DNA from: Bacteroidota bacterium
GTDB lineage: Bacteria; Bacteroidota; Bacteroidia; Cytophagales; Cyclobacteriaceae
DNA: 62,303 bases
Direction: 5' to 3'
NCBI GenBank assembly: GCA_022571715.1
Contig: JACZXH010000008.1
Location: forward strand, 1 to 62,303
Shown here: piece after piece, positions 43,418 to 52,952 of the stretch
How the letters are laid out: each line of letters starts with the position of its first letter
Position numbering within the stretch: the stretch's first letter is position 1
Notes under the pieces: model-generated
Database searches by the model: none
What the model was told of the DNA's origin: nothing
The model's input: the letters and a program-made list of their open reading frames with translations, nothing else
Position numbers and translations under genes: made by a program

Positions 43418-46400
43418 TTGATATGGGCTTTTTGATGTCATCGGGTTTTATATCCTGACGTGTGACTTTGTCTTTGCCGCTTTCGGTATTGTCTTTTTCT
43501 TTGTTTTTCTGCTTTTTACGTGCTGCATCAAAGATTTCCTTTATTTCATCATAGCTTTGTGTGTAGAGTATGCTTACTCCACCCTTGATAGCTGCATAAT
43601 CAGAAGTAAAAGTATTATCAAGAGTACTGTAATTGGTTTCCTGAAATAATTTCACTCTCACGTTGCCACTTTCGGTGAGCATATATTCAACCGACCAATC
43701 GCCAAGTATGCTAGCCACATTTGACTGATTTTCACTGTCTGTAAATCCCCCGTCGCGTGTAACGCGCAGTCGGCCGTCGAGAAAAGTGTAGGAAAGTCTC
43801 ATTTTAAAGGTATTGTACGTTTCGTCTGTGATATCACCAAAATCAAGATCAATTTCCAGATTTTCGTCCACCTGGCTGATCCAGTAGCTGAGCTGATTTG
43901 ACACGAATTCACTTACACTTCGGCCAACAGTACCTCCGGTGTTGATGTATTTTTCACTGAATTGACGCAATATCATCAAACTGAAAACCTGCTTCTGAAG
44001 TTCCTGTTCGTTTAAAGACCAGGTTGCCTGCACAGCGCTCAATTCCGTATCAAGATTAACAATTTGTCCGTTGTACGTAAATGTATTCGGGTAATCATCA
44101 ATGGTTATGGAGAATTTGATTTCTGGGGAAAGTAATGGTCCCTTCAGGTCGAGGATTACATTGGAGGGGTACCTGCGTCGGATTTGAGGCGCGTTGCGGT
44201 ACAGCGTGTCGAGCAACGGGCCTACCGATGCGTATTGCTCATAGGAGGCATCAATATCAAGTATCCCCTCATATGGATCTCCAAACCATGATATTTTACT
44301 GCCTGAAAGAATATTAAATTCTTTATTTACAATATTATAAAGCGTAAAATTGTAACCACCCTCTTCAATCGTATAATCGCCATACATTGTAAATTCTCCG
44401 GTCGGATCAAAATGAAAGTTTAGATCTCCGTTTCCCCTGCCACGTATTATATCTCCAACGGTTACATCAAAAATTAACTCGATATAGGCATCTCTGGTTA
44501 TTGTAAGATCAAGCTTAAAGTCTAGTCCTTTTAACGTTTTGCTTACTTGATCATTATTCTCAGTGTTTTCAATATCTTCCTGTGTGAAACTGATGAAATG
44601 AATAAACTCTTCCTGGTCGATTTCGGTTGTACCACCGAGTGGAATAAAGACCTGGGTGTCAGCTGAGGTGGTTGCGGTTACATTAATAAATAAATTTTGT
44701 GGAGGTCCTTTAAATGAAATCTCACCGGATCCTCTGGCCGTACCATAAAACAGGTCATTGTCATTAGAGGAGGTGCTGAGAAACAAAAAATCGGTGAAAT
44801 TGCCGCTGAAATCCATTACAATATTATCTAAGCCATTGTGAAAAAACCCACCGGATAACTGGGCCAGACTTCCGTTACGATCCCTGATACGTATGTTCCT
44901 GAAACCAATTTCATTGTTATTCAGCAATATATCTGCGTCGAAGGTATAGAAAGTATTAAGGTAATTGATCTTCACTCCACCTAAAGTGATATTGCCGGTA
45001 CCCCCCCAAACCGGATTTTTAAGGTCTCCCGTAACCGTAAAATTCCCGTTCACTACACCCTGGATCTGTGAAAAATAATTTTCAATAAATGGTTCAACAA
45101 TTTTCAGATCAGCTTTGTCGAGTGATGCATTCAGATGCAGCCCTTCTTTTTTGCCGGTGTAATAATCGCCGGAAACATATATAATATTATGTGAATTCCG
45201 GGATAGCTGGAATTCCAGGTCAAATTTATTTTCAACATTATTATAGATGCTTTTATTATAGATGTCTCCTATCAGAAAATCATTGATCTGGAAGTCATTT
45301 ATCATGAGGTTTGTTTCAAACAGGATCTCGTTATAATAATTTTTTATCTGAAAATACCCATTTCCTGAGCCTTTCAGATCTTTTGTAAAAATCATGTTGA
45401 AGTTTGATAACTCTAAATTTTGAAGATTTAGCGTTAGGGGGATAAGAGGGTCTTCAGTGATACGTCCATCTAGCAGGATCTTTTCAAGTGATTTTTGCAA
45501 ACCCACATTCTGAAATCCTATTTCATTACCCGAAATGGTAATGGCATTGTTGGTAACTATTTCCCATTTTTCATTTAATGCGCGTAAATCAGACGGATTC
45601 AATTTTATAACCGTAAGATCAGGCAGAAATATGATTTCCCCGAAGATATTGGCATATGACTCCAGATCTTCCTGCTCCACAGTTAGATTGAAATCAATTT
45701 CATTCCGGTTCCATATAGCCTGACCGGACAATTTTTGAGTTTTAACATTGTTGAAATAGTGCTGAGCATCTGAATATACATATATACCTGCAAGTACGTT
45801 GGTGCTGTCAGATATTTTGGAAGCATTGATGTCGAACAGGTTGCCTGTGAAAAGGTTATTATCAATCCGGATGGAATCCACCTGGGTATTCAGGTTCAAA
45901 ATGGATGTATATCCATGACGGAAATCACCATTAACATGTATATTCTTTGAAAACATTAAAGATGGATAAAAAAGCTGCACAAGGGGGTTCATATCATGTA
46001 TAACCATTCGTAATTCCACGGAATAATTTTCAGGGATTTCGGTTTCTTTTCCTGCATAGTATTTATTCAACGCTGCTGCATTATTCTCCAGGTTGAGTTC
46101 GTATTCATGTAAAAGGGTAAGAAAATCCTTATACAAGGTGGTATAATGGTAATTGCCTGTAAGGCTGATGTCAATTTTATCAGAATTTAATGTTAACAAC
46201 CTTGAGTCCTCTTTGAATGCTGAAATCACTTGCAGCTCTTTGATAACCAGCGTGTTTGTATCGTAAGACATAAAAAAATCTTTTAGAATCATCTCTCCCC
46301 TGATACTGTCAATTTTAAGTCCGTGAATGTCTATATCGATATAACTGCTCAGCGATGAAGGTGTCTCTGATAAATTAAGAGGTTTCATTATGAGTGTGTC

Positions 46401-47960
46401 CAGGTGGGCAACTAAATTGATGTTGTTGATATTATTCCTTAAGTCAATAGAGCCCTTGGCATTTATTCGCAGGTTCGGATCGTTTATACTGAGTTCGCCT
46501 GAAAAAAATTCGGAGGCAAACCGGGCGTTGGTTTCGATATTCTTAAGATCATAGTGATTTATTCCCAGCCTCGAAATTGTGCCGTCCAGAATAAAATCGG
46601 CATCACTTACTTTCAAACCTTCTCCCTTGATGCTTCCATGCATATCTACAGTCTGAAGCAACTTTATACCTGAATAAATGCCTATATCAAAATTCCGTGT
46701 GGTCAGTTTACCAACATATGCCGTAATGTTGTCCTTGATTTTAATATTTATATCAGTAATAATATGGCCAATATTTGTATTAAAATCACCGTAGGCCACA
46801 AAGTCATTCAAAAATCCTGTAAAGTTACCCGAGAAACTAAACTGATCAATACCGGTAAGCTTCTTCAGCACTTTTTCTCCGAAGTATTGCTCCAGGTCGG
46901 CAAATTCTACGAATGATCTATTGAGTCGTACCGCAACGAATGTTTCATCAAAATCAGGTAATCCCGAAAAGCTAAGAAATCCTCTTATACGCCCTTTTTT
47001 TCCAAAATTGAGGTCAAGATTACGGACCGTGAAATCCCTTACTCCACCTTTATAAACTCCCGATATTTTATAGACGTCAGCAATGCTTTTAAATTCCTTT
47101 GAGAACCATGCCAGGTCTCTTGAAATTATGATGCTGTTGTCTAGTTTTACATATATCTGAACACTATCCATGAAATATTTCAGGTTACTCATTTTATTAT
47201 ATGTAAAAGCGATCGAATCCATTATGTGGCTGTCACCGACCTTCAAATCTAAATTCCCAAATTTCATTTCCCGTTGATGGACGGTAAGATTCGTCCGAAA
47301 CTGATGTATCCTTAGATTTGTTTTTTCTTCCAGTCCCGATAAATCATCAAGAACAATACGGATGGTATCATAATGAGCAGAAAAATTACTAAGACGGCCG
47401 TTCATTTCAAGTATTCTGAAGGTGTTCAGATCGAACCCCGGGTAAGATACGTTTGTAGTGAAATTTTTAAAAAAGAGCCGTGAATCTTCTATTTCAATTT
47501 TATCAATGGTGATTACCATATGACCATCGCCCTTAAGGAGGTATTTGAGAGTATCGATAAACCGCGTGATATTGAGGGGTTCGTTGGCAACGTGTTTGTA
47601 CATGTTAAAGTCTATATTGGTAACTTTAATTTTGTCAAAATGCTTATGGTCCTTGTCGAGGATTGAACTTATACTAAAGTCGATTTTTGCCTCACGTATA
47701 AAAATCATGGTACTGTCATGTGTGTCTGTGACTTTCAGATCGTTTATTTTCAATATATCGAACCAGTTAAGGTTAATGTATCCTATTTCAAATTCAAAAC
47801 CTGTTTTTTCACTCAGACTGCCTGTGATTCGCTGAATGAGTTCCGTCTGGATTGCGGGAATGCGCAGGAGTGAGGTTGCAGCAATGAAAATAAAAATCAT
47901 CAAAAGGGATAACCATAATATCCCTTTGACTAATCCATTTTTTATAACTTGCAACCGCAT
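43404..47960 (-). CDS. tamB: TamB-like translocation and assembly module protein
   Basis: 1518 residues from ATG 47960. A single N-terminal TM anchor (GILWLSLLMIFIFIAATSLL) is followed by a very long periplasmic beta-helical region and the C-terminal DUF490/TamB domain: SWFGDPYEGILDIDASYEQY, VILDLKGPLLSPEIKFSITI, QVFSLMILRQFSEKYI and LEIDLDFGDITDETYNTFKM. TamB links inner and outer membranes and is connected with phospholipid transport and with outer-membrane protein assembly. A charged tail (KKQKNKEKDNTESGKDK) ends the protein. Divergent from tsaD (about 80 bp between starts); DUF2279 overlaps its 3' end. Confidence 0.92.
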   Translation of the reverse strand: MRLQVIKNGLVKGILWLSLLMIFIFIAATSLLRIPAIQTELIQRITGSLSEKTGFEFEIGYINLNWFDILKINDLKVTDTHDSTMIFIREAKIDFSISSILDKDHKHFDKIKVTNIDFNMYKHVANEPLNITRFIDTLKYLLKGDGHMVITIDKIEIEDSRLFFKNFTTNVSYPGFDLNTFRILEMNGRLSNFSAHYDTIRIVLDDLSGLEEKTNLRIHQFRTNLTVHQREMKFGNLDLKVGDSHIMDSIAFTYNKMSNLKYFMDSVQIYVKLDNSIIISRDLAWFSKEFKSIADVYKISGVYKGGVRDFTVRNLDLNFGKKGRIRGFLSFSGLPDFDETFVAVRLNRSFVEFADLEQYFGEKVLKKLTGIDQFSFSGNFTGFLNDFVAYGDFNTNIGHIITDINIKIKDNITAYVGKLTTRNFDIGIYSGIKLLQTVDMHGSIKGEGLKVSDADFILDGTISRLGINHYDLKNIETNARFASEFFSGELSINDPNLRINAKGSIDLRNNINNINLVAHLDTLIMKPLNLSETPSSLSSYIDIDIHGLKIDSIRGEMILKDFFMSYDTNTLVIKELQVISAFKEDSRLLTLNSDKIDISLTGNYHYTTLYKDFLTLLHEYELNLENNAAALNKYYAGKETEIPENYSVELRMVIHDMNPLVQLFYPSLMFSKNIHVNGDFRHGYTSILNLNTQVDSIRIDNNLFTGNLFDINASKISDSTNVLAGIYVYSDAQHYFNNVKTQKLSGQAIWNRNEIDFNLTVEQEDLESYANIFGEIIFLPDLTVIKLNPSDLRALNEKWEIVTNNAITISGNEIGFQNVGLQKSLEKILLDGRITEDPLIPLTLNLQNLELSNFNMIFTKDLKGSGNGYFQIKNYYNEILFETNLMINDFQINDFLIGDIYNKSIYNNVENKFDLEFQLSRNSHNIIYVSGDYYTGKKEGLHLNASLDKADLKIVEPFIENYFSQIQGVVNGNFTVTGDLKNPVWGGTGNITLGGVKINYLNTFYTFDADILLNNNEIGFRNIRIRDRNGSLAQLSGGFFHNGLDNIVMDFSGNFTDFLFLSTSSNDNDLFYGTARGSGEISFKGPPQNLFINVTATTSADTQVFIPLGGTTEIDQEEFIHFISFTQEDIENTENNDQVSKTLKGLDFKLDLTITRDAYIELIFDVTVGDIIRGRGNGDLNFHFDPTGEFTMYGDYTIEEGGYNFTLYNIVNKEFNILSGSKISWFGDPYEGILDIDASYEQYASVGPLLDTLYRNAPQIRRRYPSNVILDLKGPLLSPEIKFSITIDDYPNTFTYNGQIVNLDTELSAVQATWSLNEQELQKQVFSLMILRQFSEKYINTGGTVGRSVSEFVSNQLSYWISQVDENLEIDLDFGDITDETYNTFKMRLSYTFLDGRLRVTRDGGFTDSENQSNVASILGDWSVEYMLTESGNVRVKLFQETNYSTLDNTFTSDYAAIKGGVSILYTQSYDEIKEIFDAARKKQKNKEKDNTESGKDKVTRQDIKPDDIKKPISNDHK

Positions 47961-48041
47961 TTTTATTATGGTTCAGGAAAGCAGGATATATCCTGCATGT
48001 TTTATACAAAGGTACGCTACAATTTAATAACGTTAGAATTT

Positions 48042-49046
48042 ATGAATTCTGTCATTTTGGCTATAGAATCTTCATGCGACGAAACTTCAGCGGCGGTAGC
48101 TGTAAACGGGAGTATAATGAGTAATGTGATTGCCACACAAAAAGTGCACGAAAAATTTGGTGGCGTTGTACCGGAACTGGCATCGCGTGCACACCAACAA
48201 AATATTGTACCTGTTGTACAGCAGGCGCTGAATGAAGCCGCAGTGAAAAAAAACCGGTTAACGGCAATCGCATTCACCCAGGGACCCGGTTTGCTTGGTT
48301 CACTACTGGTGGGTGTTACTTTTGCCAAAGGACTTGCGCTTGCACTAGGTATCCCGCTCATATCAGTTCATCATATGAAAGCGCATATACTTTCGCATTT
48401 TATTGAAGATCCGAAACCGGTATTCCCTTTTCTTTGTCTGACCGTAAGCGGCGGACATACACAAATCGTATTGGTACGGGACTTCCTGGATATGGAAGTT
48501 ATCGGTGAAACACTCGATGATGCAGTGGGAGAGGCATTTGACAAGGCAGCGAAACTGCTTGGATTGCCTTATCCAGGTGGTCCGATAATTGACAAGCATG
48601 CTCAAAAGGGCGATTCAAATGCATTTATCTTTCCCAAAACGGTGGTTCCTGGATTGAATTTTTCATTCAGTGGGATAAAAACCGCTTTTCTTTATTTTTT
48701 ACGTGACAACAAAGCGGTTAATGCAAATTTTATTAAAGAAAACTATAATGATATATGTGCTTCCATTCAGTATAGTCTGGTTCAGATGTTGCTGGATAAA
48801 ATAAAACTTGCTGCATTGAAAACAGGCATCAATGAAATTGCAATTGCAGGTGGTGTGTCGGCTAATTCTGAACTGCAACGCAGCATGCAGCAACTTGCAG
48901 CAAGGAAAGGATGGACCTTATATATCCCGAAAATCGAATATTGCACGGACAATGCAGCCATGATTGCCATGACTGCGCATTTTAAATTAATAAATCAAAA
49001 GATTGCGGACATGGAAACCCCGGCGCTACCCAGAATGAAATTCTAA
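48042..49046 (+). CDS. tsaD: tRNA N6-threonylcarbamoyladenosine transferase TsaD
   Basis: 334 residues from ATG 48042 (MNSVILAIESSCDETSAAV). A longer frame to 47949 runs into the divergent tamB promoter area and is not homologous. Attaches threonylcarbamoyl to A37 of tRNAs reading ANN codons. ASKHA motifs: ESSCDETS, LASRAHQQNI, QGPGLLGSLLVG, HHMKAHILSH (His pair for iron), SGGHTQIVLV, GEAFDKAAKLLGLPYPGGP, FSFSGIKT, AIAGGVSANSEL and EYCTDNAAMIA. First of four genes with a thioesterase, smpB and NlpC/P60. Confidence 0.96.
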   Translation: MNSVILAIESSCDETSAAVAVNGSIMSNVIATQKVHEKFGGVVPELASRAHQQNIVPVVQQALNEAAVKKNRLTAIAFTQGPGLLGSLLVGVTFAKGLALALGIPLISVHHMKAHILSHFIEDPKPVFPFLCLTVSGGHTQIVLVRDFLDMEVIGETLDDAVGEAFDKAAKLLGLPYPGGPIIDKHAQKGDSNAFIFPKTVVPGLNFSFSGIKTAFLYFLRDNKAVNANFIKENYNDICASIQYSLVQMLLDKIKLAALKTGINEIAIAGGVSANSELQRSMQQLAARKGWTLYIPKIEYCTDNAAMIAMTAHFKLINQKIADMETPALPRMKF

Positions 49047-49049
49047 GCG

Positions 49050-49457
49050 ATGAGAAGCATATATAAACCAGGTGATTCAAAATCATATAGCTTTAAAGTG
49101 ACGGATGCGCATTTTCCGGATTTTGGGAATAGTATTGTTCATGATGTATGTGCAACATATACGCTCGCAAAGGAGATAGAATGGGCCAGCCGGCTGTTCG
49201 TGCTAGATATGCTGCAGAAAAATGAGGAAGGAATCGGCACGCTTATTACAATTGAGCATGTTAATCCGGCGTTTTTAAATGAACAGGTATGTATCAATAC
49301 AATCGTGATGTCATTGAAAGGCCATGAACTGCTTTGTTCGTATGTTGCTTCAGTAGGCAGCAGGATTATTGCAAAAGGTCGCACCGGTCAAAAAATATTA
49401 GAAAAGCGTAAATTAATTAGTAGATTCTCTACATTAGAACAAGGTGGCAAAAAATAA
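49050..49457 (+). CDS. Hotdog-fold thioesterase-like protein
   Basis: 135 residues from ATG 49050, 3 bp after tsaD. HDVCATYTLAKEIEWASRLFVLDML then EGIGTLITIEHVNPAFLNEQVCI fits the hotdog fold of the fluoroacetyl-CoA thioesterase (FlK)-like group, in which T-x-x-E-W-A is a typical helix start. It might hydrolyse an acyl-CoA. The activity is unknown. It overlaps the smpB start by 14 bp. Confidence 0.72.
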   Translation: MRSIYKPGDSKSYSFKVTDAHFPDFGNSIVHDVCATYTLAKEIEWASRLFVLDMLQKNEEGIGTLITIEHVNPAFLNEQVCINTIVMSLKGHELLCSYVASVGSRIIAKGRTGQKILEKRKLISRFSTLEQGGKK

Positions 49458-49911
49458 ATCAAAATTACCTTCAAGTATAAATATCCGTAACAAAAGAGCT
49501 TCTTTTGAATATCATCTTTTGGAAAAGTATGTTGCTGGTATTGCATTGGCAGGATCTGAAATCAAATCAGTGAGAGAAGGTAAAGTGAGCTTGAAGGAGG
49601 CGTATTGCGTTTTTCTAAATAATGAGTTGCACATACGGCAGATGAATATTGCCAGGTATAGGCAGGCGTCATATAATAACCATGAACCGCTTCGGGAAAG
49701 AAAACTACTGCTTAATAAAAAAGAGCTTAAAAAACTAAAAAAGAAAGTGGATGAAAAAGGTCTGACTATTATTCCACTTCGTATGTTCATAAATGACCGG
49801 GGATTGGCGAAAATAGAAATTGCCGTAGCAAAAGGAAAGAAAACGTACGATAAGCGCGAATCGATAAAAGAAAAGGACCAGAAACGTGATATTGCAAGGC
49901 TCGGGCTATAA
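49444..49911 (+). CDS. smpB: SsrA-binding protein SmpB
   Basis: 155 residues from a GTG at 49444, inside the end of the thioesterase gene. Binds tmRNA and brings it to stalled ribosomes (trans-translation). IRNKRASFEYHLLEKYVAGI, then ALAGSEIKSVREGKVSLKEA, ELHIRQMNIARYRQASYNNH, RERKLLLNKKELKKL, and the basic C-terminal tail KKTYDKRESIKEKDQKRDIA are all family marks. tmRNA itself is not in the window. Confidence 0.95.
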   Translation: MAKNKSKLPSSINIRNKRASFEYHLLEKYVAGIALAGSEIKSVREGKVSLKEAYCVFLNNELHIRQMNIARYRQASYNNHEPLRERKLLLNKKELKKLKKKVDEKGLTIIPLRMFINDRGLAKIEIAVAKGKKTYDKRESIKEKDQKRDIARLGL

Positions 49912-49932
49912 TAAACTCGAATTAAACAAGTA

Positions 49933-50718
49933 ATGGATAAGGAATACGGCATATGCAGAATCAGTCTGGCACCTATGAGAAATCTTCCGGATCACAGCTC
50001 AGAACAAGTGAGCCAGTTGCTGTTTGGAGAACATTATACGGTTGAAGAATGTTCAACAGACGGCGCATGGATCAAAATTATTACCGGTTACGATAAGTAC
50101 GATGGGTGGATTCAAAAGAAGCAGCATCATCATATTACGATGGAATATTTTGAGCAGCTTGTTAACTCAGATTATAAAATTTGTACCGATGTATTTTCCT
50201 CTATCCTATTCAACAAGCACCGTCTCAATATTCTTATAGGGAGTATTCTTCCCATTACAGTAAATGAGATATTTAAAATGGAAGAGCAATTTGCGTTTAA
50301 TAGTGAATCGAAAAGCCTCAATCAGCGTATGGACGGTGAATTTGTAAAACAAATTTCACTCAAATATCTGAATGCCCCATACCTGTGGGGAGGCAAATCG
50401 CCATTTGGCATCGACTGTTCTGGATTTACGCAGATGGTTTTCCGGATTTCAGGTTATCTAATTCCACGGGATTCCACACAGCAGGCAGAACATGGCGAAA
50501 TGGTGATAGATGTAGCGCAGGCCAAATGTGGTGACCTGGCATTTTTTGCTGACGACCAAAACATAATTGACCATGTTGGAATCATTCTGTCTGAAGGAAA
50601 TATCATACACGCTTCGGGGTATGTACGCATCGATAAACTGACAGGTGTGGGAATTATTAATTCTGAAACCGGGTCACTAACCCACCGGTTGCATAGCATC
50701 AGATGTATTTTGATATAG
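49933..50718 (+). CDS. NlpC/P60 family cell wall endopeptidase (C40)
   Basis: 261 residues from ATG 49933. The N-terminal 75 residues look like an SH3-type domain (APMRNLPDHSSEQVSQLLFG, WIKIITGYDKYDGWI). The C-terminal NlpC/P60 domain has the catalytic Cys in FGIDCSGFTQMVFR, His in DHVGIILS and a second His in IIHASGYVRID. It cleaves peptidoglycan stem peptides, typically between D-Glu and a diamino acid. No clear signal peptide, so it may act on recycled muropeptides in the cytoplasm (YkfC-like). Follows smpB by 21 bp. Confidence 0.9.
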   Translation: MDKEYGICRISLAPMRNLPDHSSEQVSQLLFGEHYTVEECSTDGAWIKIITGYDKYDGWIQKKQHHHITMEYFEQLVNSDYKICTDVFSSILFNKHRLNILIGSILPITVNEIFKMEEQFAFNSESKSLNQRMDGEFVKQISLKYLNAPYLWGGKSPFGIDCSGFTQMVFRISGYLIPRDSTQQAEHGEMVIDVAQAKCGDLAFFADDQNIIDHVGIILSEGNIIHASGYVRIDKLTGVGIINSETGSLTHRLHSIRCILI

Positions 50719-51090
50719 GTGGGTTTTGTGTGATTGATTTTATGATACTACGATTTTATGGTAGAAATGATTGGGGAAGTTTGACTGATAACAATTAAAA
50801 ATAACCGCTAAGACAGGAAGGCGTTAAGGAATGATGAATGTCGAATTTTGAAATCGAAAAATCGGGTTTCGGGCTTTCAGCATTAGGTCTGGAGTTGAAA
50901 ATAATGCTAATCCACAAAATGCCACGGATGAACTAAAGTACCTAGGATTTTTGTCTTCCATTCTACCATTAAATTCAATATAGATCCATTTTTATCACTT
51001 GCCATTAATCAAATAAACCTTAATTTTTCGCGAACCCATTAGAATCATTCGCTGTTATTTATTATTATCACGGATTAATTTGCATAACTT
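50719..51090. other. 372-base gap without recognisable feature
   Basis: Between the NlpC/P60 gene and the HNH gene. I see no open frame of interest, hairpin with T run or repeat. The last 30 bases before 51091 contain GATTAATTTGCATAAC, near the Bacteroidota -7 box (TAnnTTTG, one base short), but no proper -33 box. Confidence 0.5.
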
Positions 51091-51588
51091 ATGAGAGCGC
51101 TTATTCTGAATTTTGATTTTTCACCGATCAGTGTGTGCACAGTAGAGAAGGCTTTCCTGCTGATTTATCTGGAAAAAGCAGAACAGGTGCAGTTTTTTGA
51201 TGGCAGACAATTGCGAACGGTGACTACAGCATTTCAGATGCCAGCAGTGGTGAGGCTGCTCAGGTATGTGAAAATTCCTTACAAAACCATTGAACTAACA
51301 AGAAGCAATGTATTCAAACGCGACGGTTTTGAGTGCCAGTATTGCGGCAGCGTAAGAGATCTTACCCTGGATCACGTATTTCCCCGATCAAGAGGAGGCC
51401 GGAGCAGTTGGAAAAATCTGGTGACTGCTTGCAAACCTTGCAATGCAAAAAAAGGAGACTATACTCCGGAAGAAGCGGGCCTCGACTTGCATACAAAACC
51501 TTTCAAACCTTCATATATTATGTTTTTAAAACATTTTTCGGGTTTTGATTTCGTTGAATGGGTTCCATATCTGCAAATGACGGGATAA
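51091..51588 (+). CDS. HNH endonuclease family protein
   Basis: 165 residues from ATG 51091. N-terminal half (MRALILNFDFSPISVCTVEK) belongs to the family in which the HNH domain follows a 70-residue start. The HNH core is FECQYCGSVRDLTLDHVFPR, SRGGRSSWKNLVTACKPCNA, KKGDYTPEEAGL, with the zinc CxxC pairs, D-H-V and N. This family is common and mostly chromosomal in Bacteroidota, with probable repair or unknown function rather than mobility. Convergent with the histidine kinase (14 bp). Confidence 0.88.
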   Translation: MRALILNFDFSPISVCTVEKAFLLIYLEKAEQVQFFDGRQLRTVTTAFQMPAVVRLLRYVKIPYKTIELTRSNVFKRDGFECQYCGSVRDLTLDHVFPRSRGGRSSWKNLVTACKPCNAKKGDYTPEEAGLDLHTKPFKPSYIMFLKHFSGFDFVEWVPYLQMTG

Positions 51589-51602
51589 TCTTTCCTGTTT
51601 GT

Positions 51603-52952
51603 TCAGAATTTCAGGGTAAATTCCGTGTATTTATCCAGTTGTGATTCAACTGATATGGTTCCGTTGTGCAATTGCATTATTTGCCTTGAAAGTGCCAGTC
51701 CAATGCCTGATCCATTTTTTTTGGTGGTATAAAAAGGAATAAATATTCGCTCTTGTGCTTCCGGCAGAATCCCCTGGCCGTTATCATGTACTTTAATGCA
51801 AATCTGGCTATCTTTATCTACGCAGCCAGTTAGCCGTACTTCCGGATTTTGCTTTTCACATACTGCTTCAATGGCATTTTTAACGAGGTTTATAAGTACC
51901 TGCTCCATTAATTCATTATCTGCATCTATAAGCAGATTTTTAGGAGTTACGCTCCATGCGAATTTCACTTTTGACTTTCTGATTTCGATCTTCATCAGAT
52001 TGGCGATATGCTCAAGCAATTCATAAAGATTTATCTGCGCTTTTTGTGGTTCGGGTATTGATGTATAGTCCCTATACGCATCAATGAACTTAATCAGCCC
52101 GTAGCTACGGCCTTCGATGGTATTCAGGCCTTCCTGCAGATCATCTACTGACTCCGTTCCGATTTCAAATGTGCCGTTTTTTTGAATAAGGTCTTCTATA
52201 AGGATTTCCTTTAGTGTGGAGGTAAGAGAGGCAATCGGCGTAATGGAGTTCATGATTTCATGGCGAAGTACGCTGGTAAGTTTTTGCCAGGCTTCCACCT
52301 CATTCCGCTGAAGTTCGGGTTGTATGTTTTGCAGGGTGATCAACTTGTATAAATTGCCGTGCAGAATTAGTTCGGTTGCATTTATGGCTAGCTGATGCTT
52401 TGCATCAAGTCTGCATAGCCTGTTGACACCAGGCTTGATTTCAGAAAGTACATGAAAAAGTGTTTCGCTTTTTTCCCGGACTTCACTGATATTATGAATC
52501 TGGGGGGTTCTGAGATATTTTTTTGCAACCGCATTTATCAATTCAATATTTCCCATTGTGTCAAATGACAGCAGACCGGTACCTATTTGTTGAACCACGG
52601 TATTAAGGTACTGGCCATGTTCTTCCTTTTCGGATCTTGCTTTTCTGAATGCTTCAAGCACTTCGTTGAATGCACTGTTCAGGTCTTTGAAACTTTTTCC
52701 TAACTGATCGTCGGCAGAAAATCCTGAAATAAAATCCGAGTACCTCACGGATTCCAGAAAGCGGGTAAGTTTGCGGTTTGTGCTTTCTATATAATGAAAA
52801 AGTTCTACAATAACAGCCACCGTAAACAGGCCAACAATAACGGCGCTCACAATTTTGCTACTGTCTTCTATAAGATAAATAAATAAAGCAATAAGTACTG
52901 ACATAAGAAGCACCCGAAACAACACGCGTACACGAAATGAATTAAATCCCAT
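51603..52952 (-). CDS. Membrane histidine kinase without periplasmic sensor domain
   Basis: 449 residues from the ATG at 52952; a TTG three codons earlier is also in frame. Overlaps the regulator stop by 11 bp. Two TM helices at about 10-28 and 34-53 leave only some five residues outside. A PAS-like segment (VVQQIGTGLLSFDTMGNIEL, from residue 119) is followed by LRHEIMNSITPIASL with phospho-acceptor H231 and a HATPase: LINLVKNAIEAV (N box), VHDNGQGILPE (G1) and TKKNGSGIGLALSRQI (G2). Partner of the regulator at 52942. The missing outer domain suggests sensing in the membrane or through the transporter. Confidence 0.9.
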   Translation of the reverse strand: MGFNSFRVRVLFRVLLMSVLIALFIYLIEDSSKIVSAVIVGLFTVAVIVELFHYIESTNRKLTRFLESVRYSDFISGFSADDQLGKSFKDLNSAFNEVLEAFRKARSEKEEHGQYLNTVVQQIGTGLLSFDTMGNIELINAVAKKYLRTPQIHNISEVREKSETLFHVLSEIKPGVNRLCRLDAKHQLAINATELILHGNLYKLITLQNIQPELQRNEVEAWQKLTSVLRHEIMNSITPIASLTSTLKEILIEDLIQKNGTFEIGTESVDDLQEGLNTIEGRSYGLIKFIDAYRDYTSIPEPQKAQINLYELLEHIANLMKIEIRKSKVKFAWSVTPKNLLIDADNELMEQVLINLVKNAIEAVCEKQNPEVRLTGCVDKDSQICIKVHDNGQGILPEAQERIFIPFYTTKKNGSGIGLALSRQIMQLHNGTISVESQLDKYTEFTLKF

